Shown one piece after another: positions 14,087-20,450 of a stretch of DNA of 26,145 nucleotides; within the stretch, counting starts at the first letter, position 1; each line of letters opens with the position of its first letter. The notes beneath the pieces are model-generated. The model was not told where the DNA came from and searched no databases. It saw nothing but the letters and a program-made list of their open reading frames with translations. The translations under genes were made by a program, and so were the position numbers. The DNA is taken from contig DATNPX010000051.1 in assembly GCA_036702975.1 (NCBI GenBank), forward strand, positions 1 through 26,145, written 5' to 3'. This stretch comes from DATNPX01 sp036702975. Lineage in GTDB: Bacteria; Cyanobacteriota; Vampirovibrionia; Obscuribacterales; Obscuribacteraceae.

Positions 14087-14108
14087 TGCTGCAAGAATTC
14101 TGCAACAA
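14087..14108 (+). promoter_or_regulatory. CTGCAA-N5-CTGCAA element, copy 2
   Basis: Two CTGCAA hexamers 11 bp apart, ending 42 bases before the ATG at 14151. The block differs at one of 22 positions from 17758-17779, which lies 41 bases before the ATG at 17821. Equal spacing to two unrelated genes suggests a common activator or repressor site near the promoter. Confidence 0.55.
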
Positions 14109-14150
14109 AGACCTGCGAAAGTGTTGAGGTATCCTTTCACGGTATCGCCT

Positions 14151-14795
14151 ATGAGCAGCCCAGAAGCAGCAGTTTCAGCAGTCGCAGACAAGCATCAAGA
14201 AAACGCTAATCACAAGTTCCACTTAGAATTTTCTCTTACAGACAAGCAAATAAAACAGGCAGAGTGTGCTGTAGGTGGGGCTCTCTGCGCGGTCGCAGTT
14301 GGTGTCATCGCAGCAAAGACGGGCCAGCTTGCAGCTTTCGAAAGAACTTTGCCGGAAATCGAATCTGCCGTAAATGCGGGTTGTGCCAATGTTTTGAGAC
14401 GATGCGGAGCAGCACCGAGGCTTAACTATTATCAGCTCAAAAACGGCTTAGAATTTTCTCTTAGCAAGAAAACTACCGTTGCTAAATCGGCTACAGAGCT
14501 TATTAAATGCGATCTGATTAGTGTCACCCACCCTTTCGGAGAAACACATCTAGCAGCGGATGGCAGCCGGTTTGTTCTGCGTGCCGGAGCTTCAAACTTT
14601 TACGACTGGGCTAACAGGGGCATAGAGGTGGCTTTTCCAAGTACTGAATTGCTATCAGTTTGGTTTAAAAACGATCCCGAGAAAACCGAAATCGCTAAAA
14701 AAGCTTTTAGCATGATCAACGATTCGTTCATGACCGGCTACACGAGACCGGTAGCGCGGTGGTCCAATCTCTATGACCAGGTCTCGAAATTATGA
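14151..14795 (+). CDS. Hypothetical protein with one membrane segment, 214 aa
   Basis: ATG at 14151 (MSSPEAAVSAVADKHQ) is chosen over a GTG ten codons earlier. A hydrophobic stretch near residues 40-60 (AVGGALCAVAVGVIAA) is a probable membrane segment or insertion helix. The C-terminal ~130 residues look like a folded soluble domain (GLEFSLSKKTTVAK, HPFGETHLAADGSRFVLRAG, FYDWANRGIEVAFPS). The family is not recognised. Its stop overlaps the start of the following mini-protein (ATGA), so they are coupled. It is preceded by a CTGCAA-N5-CTGCAA element, suggesting coordinated control with the 17821 gene. Confidence 0.65.
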   Translation: MSSPEAAVSAVADKHQENANHKFHLEFSLTDKQIKQAECAVGGALCAVAVGVIAAKTGQLAAFERTLPEIESAVNAGCANVLRRCGAAPRLNYYQLKNGLEFSLSKKTTVAKSATELIKCDLISVTHPFGETHLAADGSRFVLRAGASNFYDWANRGIEVAFPSTELLSVWFKNDPEKTEIAKKAFSMINDSFMTGYTRPVARWSNLYDQVSKL

Positions 14796-14992
14796 AACGA
14801 ACAGCAAAACCAAAAGACCTGTTAATAGCCGCTGCCGATTACGTTGAAGAACAATTCGGTCCCTATCACCTTGAAACGGGCGCGGGATTGATTCAACTTG
14901 CCCGATATTACGACGGTTCTGGATTGCTTGACTCAGACGGCATTTCCGAACAGCGCATACAAGAAATATTGCAGAGCTTTCTATCTCACTGA
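14792..14992 (+). CDS. TPR-like mini-protein A, 66 aa
   Basis: Starts within the stop of the upstream gene (ATGA overlap). The sequence DYVEEQFGPYHLETGAGLIQ, then LARYYDGSGLLD, is a single helix-turn-helix repeat resembling the kinesin-light-chain/TPR_12 pattern (FGP-H-TG-L--LA-YY---G). The next gene encodes a paralogue with the same pattern. These single-repeat proteins are too short to form a TPR superhelix alone, so they may assemble as oligomers or bind the TPR protein encoded two genes downstream (inference). Confidence 0.65.
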   Translation: MKRTAKPKDLLIAAADYVEEQFGPYHLETGAGLIQLARYYDGSGLLDSDGISEQRIQEILQSFLSH

Positions 14993-15008
14993 TCACTGGG
15001 AGCTGGCT

Positions 15009-15236
15009 ATGAGTATGTTGAAAACGGAGAATGACTATCTGGCGGTGGTTCGACGGGCTGAGATTGAATTCGGGCCTAACCATGTTCAGACGGGCGACGC
15101 CCTTGTCGAATTGGCGAAATTCTATGAACGGGTCGGATTATTGGACGCTGCAAATGATTGCTATGACCGTATGAACGGCATATTGGAAAGGTACTATAAC
15201 GCCAGGGAAGGAGAAAGATTTGAAAGCCAAACATGA
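15009..15236 (+). CDS. TPR-like mini-protein B, paralogue of A, 75 aa
   Basis: ATG at 15009 (MSMLKTENDYLAVV) is chosen because an extension to 14898 would overlap mini-protein A out of frame. The core RRAEIEFGPNHVQTGDALVE, then LAKFYERVGLLDAA, aligns with mini-protein A (FGP-H--TG--L--LA--Y---GLLD), so the two arose by tandem duplication and diverged. The C-terminus is longer and charged. The gap to A is 16 bp and its end overlaps the secreted TPR gene by 17 bp, so the four genes from 14151 form one operon. Confidence 0.65.
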   Translation: MSMLKTENDYLAVVRRAEIEFGPNHVQTGDALVELAKFYERVGLLDAANDCYDRMNGILERYYNAREGERFESQT

Positions 15237-16755
15237 GGCACGAACGGCAACCGCGTTAGTTATAGCGGCATTTTTCGGACTTCAGGCCTTTGCCGAGCCC
15301 CGAACATCGCTAGATATCTGGAAATCCATGATGTCAGAGGCTCAGGCAGCGGAGACAAATCACGAGTCTAAAATTGCAATTCAGACATACGCTCAAGCCG
15401 CGTCATATGCCGAAAAAACTTCACTACCGGCTCACTGTTCTGACACCTCCCTATGCCGAAAGACTGCCGCAGAAGTCCGAGCAGGCCTGATCCCACAAGC
15501 AAATGCGGACTGCGATAAACTCATGAGCCACGTCGCCAAAGAACTAGCAATTAAAGCCCTGGACCCCGATTTAGAGGTTTGGATACAAGATCTTGCAAAT
15601 GCCTACCAGTCCAACACCAATCCACAGACGCGCGAACAGTGCTTGCTGAAGCTGTCTCAGATCAACAAAGTTCTTTATGGTGAAAAGAATCAGGAATACA
15701 AAAACTCAAGAGCGGCGCTCGGTAAATTCTACAGTCAAAGCGGGCAGAGCAGCCAAGCTCGCAAAGCCGCAGAGATACAGATTTCCACAGACGAAGACGG
15801 GATAAAGCAAGCGGAGCGCGATAAAGACACATTTAAGAAGGGCTTTTACCTCAACGATTTAGCCTTGAAATGCAGATTAACAGGACGCCTGAGCCGTGCC
15901 AAGGAAGCGAACCTAGAGCTGGTGAAAATGGCGAAGCAATACCCTGCCATCGCAGATGGATTAGTCAATTACTATTCTGGGCTCGGCACCATCGAGCTGG
16001 CTCAAGGTAACTTTGCTGAAGGCCAAAGCTACTTCAGTAAAGCAATAACCGAGTGCCAAAAATTGCGAGGCAGCAAAATCAAGGTAACTCTTGCTGTCGC
16101 ATCGCTCAATGTCCTGGTTGAAGCCGTTAAATCAGACAAAAGTCCATATGTCGCGGATTCTCTAAAACAGTTGCTTGCCATACAGCAAGCACTGTCAACA
16201 GATCCGCAATTGCAATACTCTATTGTTCGCGCACTGGCTGAAGTTCTATCCGCCGAAAGTAAGTCGGACGAAGCGTGCAAATATTTCATGCAGGCTATTT
16301 CAATAGCCCAGCGACAGAAGGGTTATGCCAAAGAACTTTCAGATCTCTGGATGCATGTTGGACTGATCAGAGATTCTCAACTCAAGTCAGTTGAAGCAAA
16401 TGAAGCTTTTGCAAATGCTATTAATGCAGAAAGTGACAAAGTCGGGTTCAACGCCACGAAGATTCTTTTGATTTGGGGCGGGATGTCTTTTCAACACAAC
16501 AATCCGAAATTCGCGTATGAGAAATTGAGCCTGGCTGCCAAGCAAGCCGAAGCTTTGCCAAAAGCAACACGCGGGACGCTCTTGATAGACTCACTTTACG
16601 CGATGTGCCAGATCAACATTCTTGAGAAAAACCTAAAAGCCAACTCTGCGAATATGGCGAAACTAATACCGGAGATAAAAGAACAGCAGGCGCTGAATAC
16701 CAATCTAGGACCAAATTTCTGGGGTAAATTCCAACACGATAAATTTTCCTGGTAG
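15220..16755 (+). CDS. Secreted TPR-repeat protein, 511 aa
   Basis: Starts with TTG at 15220, preceded by AAGGAG about 8 bases upstream. The N-terminus is a Sec signal peptide (basic start, then TALVIAAFFGLQAFAEP). The mature protein is almost all helical with several tetratricopeptide-like repeats, for example around residues 165-200 (LGKFYSQSGQSSQARKAAE), 255-280 (LGTIELAQGNFAEGQSYFSK) and 355-370 (SDEACKYFMQAISIAQ). Such proteins are protein-protein interaction scaffolds, here exported to the periplasm or surface. It is the last gene of the 14151 operon. No catalytic motif was seen. Confidence 0.75.
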   Translation: MKAKHEARTATALVIAAFFGLQAFAEPRTSLDIWKSMMSEAQAAETNHESKIAIQTYAQAASYAEKTSLPAHCSDTSLCRKTAAEVRAGLIPQANADCDKLMSHVAKELAIKALDPDLEVWIQDLANAYQSNTNPQTREQCLLKLSQINKVLYGEKNQEYKNSRAALGKFYSQSGQSSQARKAAEIQISTDEDGIKQAERDKDTFKKGFYLNDLALKCRLTGRLSRAKEANLELVKMAKQYPAIADGLVNYYSGLGTIELAQGNFAEGQSYFSKAITECQKLRGSKIKVTLAVASLNVLVEAVKSDKSPYVADSLKQLLAIQQALSTDPQLQYSIVRALAEVLSAESKSDEACKYFMQAISIAQRQKGYAKELSDLWMHVGLIRDSQLKSVEANEAFANAINAESDKVGFNATKILLIWGGMSFQHNNPKFAYEKLSLAAKQAEALPKATRGTLLIDSLYAMCQINILEKNLKANSANMAKLIPEIKEQQALNTNLGPNFWGKFQHDKFSW

Positions 16756-16793
16756 CCTATTACTCGCCGCACGTACATCAGAACTATCCGGGT

Positions 16794-17552
16794 ATGAAGA
16801 GCCTCACTCTCTTGGGTTTCAGCGCTGTCATTTTCTTTTGCGCACAGTTGCCACTCGTGTCACCGCCGCCGCGTCCAGCGCCCTGGCTGCCAGGCTTGCG
16901 ATTAGACCCGCCAGCCAAAGAATGCAGAGCCTATCACTGGAAACTCGTCAAACAAGTAAAACAGGCTCAGCCTGAGGTTCTTTTCCTTGGTGATTCAATT
17001 ACGGGAAACTGGATGGACTACGGTTTACCCGCTTGGAATAAATATCTATTACCACTGGGAAGCTTCGATATCGGCATAGCCGGTGAAATCACCCAGAGCA
17101 TCTTATGGCGGTTGCAGCGGGGTGCAATCGACGGAATCAAGCCCAAAGTCGTGGTTCTGATGATCGGAATCAATAATTTGAGCAGTGGAGATTCGGCTAT
17201 TGATACTGTTCGTGGTATCAAAGAAATTATTTCAGTCCTTCGGAACAGACTACCCGACTCAAAAATCTTGCTACTTGCGATTCTGCCAAGAGAGTTAAAA
17301 TCTACGCCCCCAGCCTTACAGCAAAAAATAATTGATGCAAATAGACTGCTAGCCCAAGTGCATGACGACAGAATATATTTCCTCGATCTCAGCAAATTAG
17401 CACTAGAAAACGATTCTACGGGCTTCTTTATCGACGGGTTACACCCTGCTCTCGCTGGCTATCAACGATTAGGACCCCCACTTGCTAAAGCTATCGAGAA
17501 ATTGAAGGCACCCAACGCTGTGATTGCGCATCGCATGCCATTGGAAATATGA
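16794..17552 (+). CDS. Exported SGNH/GDSL hydrolase, 252 aa
   Basis: Esterase or lipase-type hydrolase of the SGNH superfamily. An N-terminal hydrophobic signal (MKSLTLLGFSAVIFFCAQL) is followed by a Pro-rich linker. All four blocks are present: GDSIT (Ser 68, block I), GIAGEIT (Gly near 97, block II), GINN (Asn near 127-128, block III) and DGLHP (Asp 214, His 217, block V). The arrangement resembles the platelet-activating-factor acetylhydrolase-like bacterial enzymes that deacylate lipids or surface glycans. It starts 38 bp after the TPR gene. It may modify envelope polymers together with the neighbouring exported proteins, but the substrate is unknown. Confidence 0.85.
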   Translation: MKSLTLLGFSAVIFFCAQLPLVSPPPRPAPWLPGLRLDPPAKECRAYHWKLVKQVKQAQPEVLFLGDSITGNWMDYGLPAWNKYLLPLGSFDIGIAGEITQSILWRLQRGAIDGIKPKVVVLMIGINNLSSGDSAIDTVRGIKEIISVLRNRLPDSKILLLAILPRELKSTPPALQQKIIDANRLLAQVHDDRIYFLDLSKLALENDSTGFFIDGLHPALAGYQRLGPPLAKAIEKLKAPNAVIAHRMPLEI

Positions 17553-17599
17553 GTTTTGCTTTACTGGCTTCAGCCGCTCCGGCGCTATACTAGCTACCT

Positions 17600-17749
17600 A
17601 TGATTCAGCCAGATCAAAATCTAGCGCCAAACCCATTCGCAATACTGATTGCATTGACGGTTGGCATACCGTTAATAGTCGCATTTTGTTGCCTGGCATT
17701 GGTTTTCTTCTGTGTTTCTAAGTACACGGCACTGCGCTTGTCGACCTAG
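17600..17749 (+). CDS. Small single-pass membrane protein, 49 aa
   Basis: Translation from ATG 17600 gives MIQPDQNLAPNP, then a continuous hydrophobic run of about 27 residues (FAILIALTVGIPLIVAFCCL and onward to FFCV), then SKYTALRLST and TAG at 17747-17749. It is a clean one-TM protein with a short polar N-terminus and a basic tail. A TATACT -10 at 17586-17591 lies only 8 bases before the ATG and there is no Shine-Dalgarno, so it may be leaderless. Its position between the hydrolase and the amphipathic 150-aa protein fits the envelope theme of this block. Function unknown. Confidence 0.6.
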   Translation: MIQPDQNLAPNPFAILIALTVGIPLIVAFCCLALVFFCVSKYTALRLST

Positions 17750-17757
17750 AGACCTGG

Positions 17758-17779
17758 TGCTGCAAGCATTCTGCAACAA
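17758..17779 (+). promoter_or_regulatory. CTGCAA-N5-CTGCAA element, copy 3
   Basis: Differs at one of 22 positions from the copy at 14087-14108, again with hexamers 11 bp apart. It ends 41 bases before the ATG at 17821. Confidence 0.55.
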
Positions 17780-17820
17780 CTCGCTGCTTAGATCTTATGT
17801 GACTACTAGGAGTATTCACA

Positions 17821-18273
17821 ATGGAAAAAGCACAGTCTGGCAGGCTCTACGAGCAAGCCACCAATCAAAACAAAGAAGCTGAGTCACACGCTCACAAGAT
17901 TATGGACGAGGTTAGCGCTTGGTTCAAATGCAGTGTTCAAGCCAACCAAACGTCAGGCGAAGCACTCAAACAGAACATGCAGGAAAACTTGAACGCCGCC
18001 GGCGACGGTTTTAAGAACGCCTGCCATTCGGCTTCTGAAGGATTGCATGCAGTCGGCGCAGAACTGAAGCGAGAAAATCCTGAATGGGCAGAATTTGCTG
18101 AAAAGGCTAGCCACGCCCCCAGCAAGGCTTTTCACAGAATCGCTGATTTCTACAAAACACGTCCGTTTATAGCAGCCATCGAGACCATAATCCCGCCAGT
18201 GGTAATCGTTGACGGGCTGGTGCGCGGCGGACTTCATCAACACAAAACAGCTGAAGAAAAAACGGAAAGCTAG
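17821..18273 (+). CDS. Amphipathic helical protein, 150 aa
   Basis: ATG at 17821 with TAGGAG about 9 bases upstream. Residues 1-110 are charged, Ala/Asn/Gln-rich helices resembling apolipoprotein or phasin-like proteins (NMQENLNAAGDGFKNACHSA). Residues ~120-137 are hydrophobic (PFIAAIETIIPPVVIVDGL), a possible membrane anchor, followed by a His/Lys/Glu tail. A CTGCAA-N5-CTGCAA element lies at the same distance upstream as for the 14151 gene. The 3' end overlaps the convergent 18270 gene by 4 bp. Membrane- or lipid-surface association is inferred; no family recognised. Confidence 0.65.
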   Translation: MEKAQSGRLYEQATNQNKEAESHAHKIMDEVSAWFKCSVQANQTSGEALKQNMQENLNAAGDGFKNACHSASEGLHAVGAELKRENPEWAEFAEKASHAPSKAFHRIADFYKTRPFIAAIETIIPPVVIVDGLVRGGLHQHKTAEEKTES

Positions 18274-18635
18274 TCTTTTTTCTTTGTCCTTGCTGCAAAT
18301 AACGCACCGCAGACCACTAGGATAGCTGTAACGGCCACAGCAATTAGACCGACCTGGTCGTCTTTATACCATTGGTGAGCGCCATGATAATTCTTGTCAA
18401 CGCCACCCAGGCTCTGATTCAGCGTGTCTACTGCCGATGACTGCGTGGTGTTCGTTTGCGTTTGCGTATTGGTTTGACCGGTAACGGCTGGCTCTGCACC
18501 GAGCTTTGGCTGAACTTGTTCCTTCATCCAATCGTGGGCATGGGGATCGGCTGCATCGTTTTGTGCAGCTGCCGGCAACATAGCTAGCATCGCAATCGCA
18601 AGACCTATCGGCATCCTGAAGCTCTTGGCTTTCAT
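18270..18635 (-). CDS. Type I membrane protein, last gene of the transfer operon, 121 aa
   Basis: The N-terminal signal peptide (MPIGLAIAMLAMLPAAAQ after a basic MKAKSFR) is followed by a Thr/Gln-rich exported segment (TGQTNTQTQTNTTQ). A C-terminal membrane helix (VGLIAVAVTAILVVCGALFA) ends in RTKKKD. The protein would be anchored with about 70 residues outside. It is 4 bp downstream of the two-TM gene and ends convergently with the 17821 gene. It could be a transfer-channel accessory or entry-exclusion-like protein, a suggestion from operon context only. Confidence 0.65.
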   Translation of the reverse strand: MKAKSFRMPIGLAIAMLAMLPAAAQNDAADPHAHDWMKEQVQPKLGAEPAVTGQTNTQTQTNTTQSSAVDTLNQSLGGVDKNYHGAHQWYKDDQVGLIAVAVTAILVVCGALFAARTKKKD

Positions 18636-18639
18636 TAGG

Positions 18640-19224
18640 CTATTCTCCCTCGGCTTTGTTTTTCAACGTGATGTCTATTACTTCGGTCGTCTGTTTCATG
18701 ATCGCTTGCGTATCGAAATCCAGCTCACCGTCCACCAGTTCATAGTTACAACTCACAGCCGTTCCTTCACCGACTCGCTCCAAACCGATAGACAGACTTA
18801 GTAGCGATTTCTTGCGCTGGGTCTTAAGGCCTCCGCCTCCACCAGGATCGCCAGGTGCTGGCGTTTCACGCTCGAAATTAAACGTTAGAACCATAGTCAT
18901 TTTCTCTTGGTTGAGGCTGTTCATTTGCCACTTCTGCGCATTGATATATTTGGTCGCGAATAGCTCTTTCAGCTCACTCAGCACTTTCAGCGGCGTCAAG
19001 TTGTACAGCTTCGATGGTGGTTTCAAAACGCTCACATCGCCCAACGCTTGCCCAACTATCACCATATAAACAACGATTGCAAGCCCGAATCCGGCAATAC
19101 CGCCAAAAAAATCGTTTGAGCAAAGAAAACTACAAAGCTTGCCTGCTACTAGCATCACGAAAAAAGCCGCTGCTATAGCCTTTAGCTGCGTCGTTCCCTT
19201 CTGTTTGTCGTGTTCTGAAATCAT
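18640..19224 (-). CDS. Two-TM protein with C-terminal soluble domain, 194 aa
   Basis: Two hydrophobic segments lie in residues ~14-62 (LKAIAAAFFVMLVAGKLCSF and GIAGFGLAIVVYMVIVG). A cytosolic beta-rich domain of ~120 residues follows (MTMVLTFNFE, LLSLSIGLERV, then a long final helix). This domain's strand-strand-helix pattern is loosely similar to the N-terminal ~115 residues of the coupling protein in the same operon, which lacks membrane segments. If they are related, this protein could be its membrane partner (weak inference). Start ATG overlaps the stop of the J-domain gene by 4 bp. Confidence 0.65.
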   Translation of the reverse strand: MISEHDKQKGTTQLKAIAAAFFVMLVAGKLCSFLCSNDFFGGIAGFGLAIVVYMVIVGQALGDVSVLKPPSKLYNLTPLKVLSELKELFATKYINAQKWQMNSLNQEKMTMVLTFNFERETPAPGDPGGGGGLKTQRKKSLLSLSIGLERVGEGTAVSCNYELVDGELDFDTQAIMKQTTEVIDITLKNKAEGE

Positions 19225-20441
19225 TTATCAGTACTCTTCTTTCGCCTTTTAGCGGCGCTATTTTTGTTCGATTCCTGATCGTTGTTCCCGTCTTTGAGCA
19301 AGTCATCTAGCATTTCCTTGGTCCCCTTCGCCGGTTTAGCACCGCTAGATTTAGCTCGACTTGGCTTTTCGTCGCTCGTTTTTTCAGTAGCAGTTTTCGC
19401 TTTTGGCTTCGGTCTCGACGACTTCTTTCGTTTTTCTTCGAACTCAGCTTCCATTCGGGACCGCTCTTCTTCAGCGGCGGCTATGATATCGTCAGTCTTA
19501 CTGGGTTTCGCCTTCGCAGGCTCGTGCACTTTTTCTTGGGCTCGCTTCTCTCTGTATTTTTCGGATTCAGCTTTCAATTTTTCCGCAGCCTCGACCGCCC
19601 TTGCTGCCGCAACTTTTGCGGCATGTTTTGCGGTGCCGGCAGTCAACTGTGCTGTGTCTTTGGCGGCCATCTTCAATTCTTGCAAATTCAAAACACCGGT
19701 TTCAGCCCACGATTGCATAACTGCTTTCGGACGGCTCGCAAACAGCAACCAGCATCCGCCGCCAGTTACGCCCCACAAAAAGAAGTATTGAACGTAACGC
19801 AATACATCTTCTTCGTGATTCAAAAATTCTTGTCTGTGTAATTCCTCTGCTGCCTCAGCGGTCATTGGCGAGCCGATTTCCAGCCCCCAGCGCATCCTGA
19901 ATTCTCGTTCCCACTCATCTCGTATTCTCGAAACTCCATCATTGTGCGAATACATGCCCGATAGCAAAAGAAACAGAACGCCCATAACAACGTAGCGCCC
20001 TATAGTAAGCATCTTATGGCGCTGGGCTGTCTGCGAATGTGTCTGTTGCTGCGCCTCTTTTTGCGTCTGCCGTTCCTCCCAGGCTTTTACTTCTTCCGCG
20101 AAATTACTGTGTATCTGCTGATCGAACTGTTGCCAATCCATCGAGCCGTCTTCATCTGGGCTTGTAGTAGAGCCCTGGCTGGTTTTCGCCTGTGTACTCC
20201 ATCCCCCTGGTGGCGCTCCGGACGGAATCTCTTCGAAGAACTTTTGCAGCTTTTCATAAGCATCTTTTACGACCAGAAGCCGCTCTGATGCCCATTTTTG
20301 ACTTGGGCTTTCAGCCGGAAATTTATCGGGGTGAAACGCTTGCAGGGAATGCCTGTAGGCTTCTTTGACCTGCGGTAAAGTCGCCCCTGGTGCCAATCCA
20401 AGAGTCGCAAAACACTGTATTAGTTCTTCAACGTTGTTCAT
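19221..20441 (-). CDS. J-domain membrane protein in the transfer operon, 406 aa
   Basis: Residues 7-70 form a J domain (LGLAPGATLPQVKEAYRHSL, then HPDK with HPD at 37-39), which in this family stimulates the ATPase of DnaK-type chaperones. After a Gln-rich linker, two membrane helices are predicted at ~144-163 and ~213-236. The C-terminal 165 residues are a highly charged, Ala/Lys/Glu-rich tail ending in a Lys-rich stretch, possibly coiled coil and nucleic-acid binding. It sits between the coupling protein (9-bp gap) and the two-TM protein (4-bp overlap). A role in unfolding or loading the relaxase for export is an attractive inference. Confidence 0.8.
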   Translation of the reverse strand: MNNVEELIQCFATLGLAPGATLPQVKEAYRHSLQAFHPDKFPAESPSQKWASERLLVVKDAYEKLQKFFEEIPSGAPPGGWSTQAKTSQGSTTSPDEDGSMDWQQFDQQIHSNFAEEVKAWEERQTQKEAQQQTHSQTAQRHKMLTIGRYVVMGVLFLLLSGMYSHNDGVSRIRDEWEREFRMRWGLEIGSPMTAEAAEELHRQEFLNHEEDVLRYVQYFFLWGVTGGGCWLLFASRPKAVMQSWAETGVLNLQELKMAAKDTAQLTAGTAKHAAKVAAARAVEAAEKLKAESEKYREKRAQEKVHEPAKAKPSKTDDIIAAAEEERSRMEAEFEEKRKKSSRPKPKAKTATEKTSDEKPSRAKSSGAKPAKGTKEMLDDLLKDGNNDQESNKNSAAKRRKKSTDK

Positions 20442-20450
20442 AAGTCGTCC

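Noticed and set aside
18270..18340. Sortase-type anchor at the C-terminus of the 121-aa protein
   Set aside because: There is a TM helix followed by a Lys-rich tail but no LPxTG-like motif before it, so a plain membrane anchor is the simpler reading.
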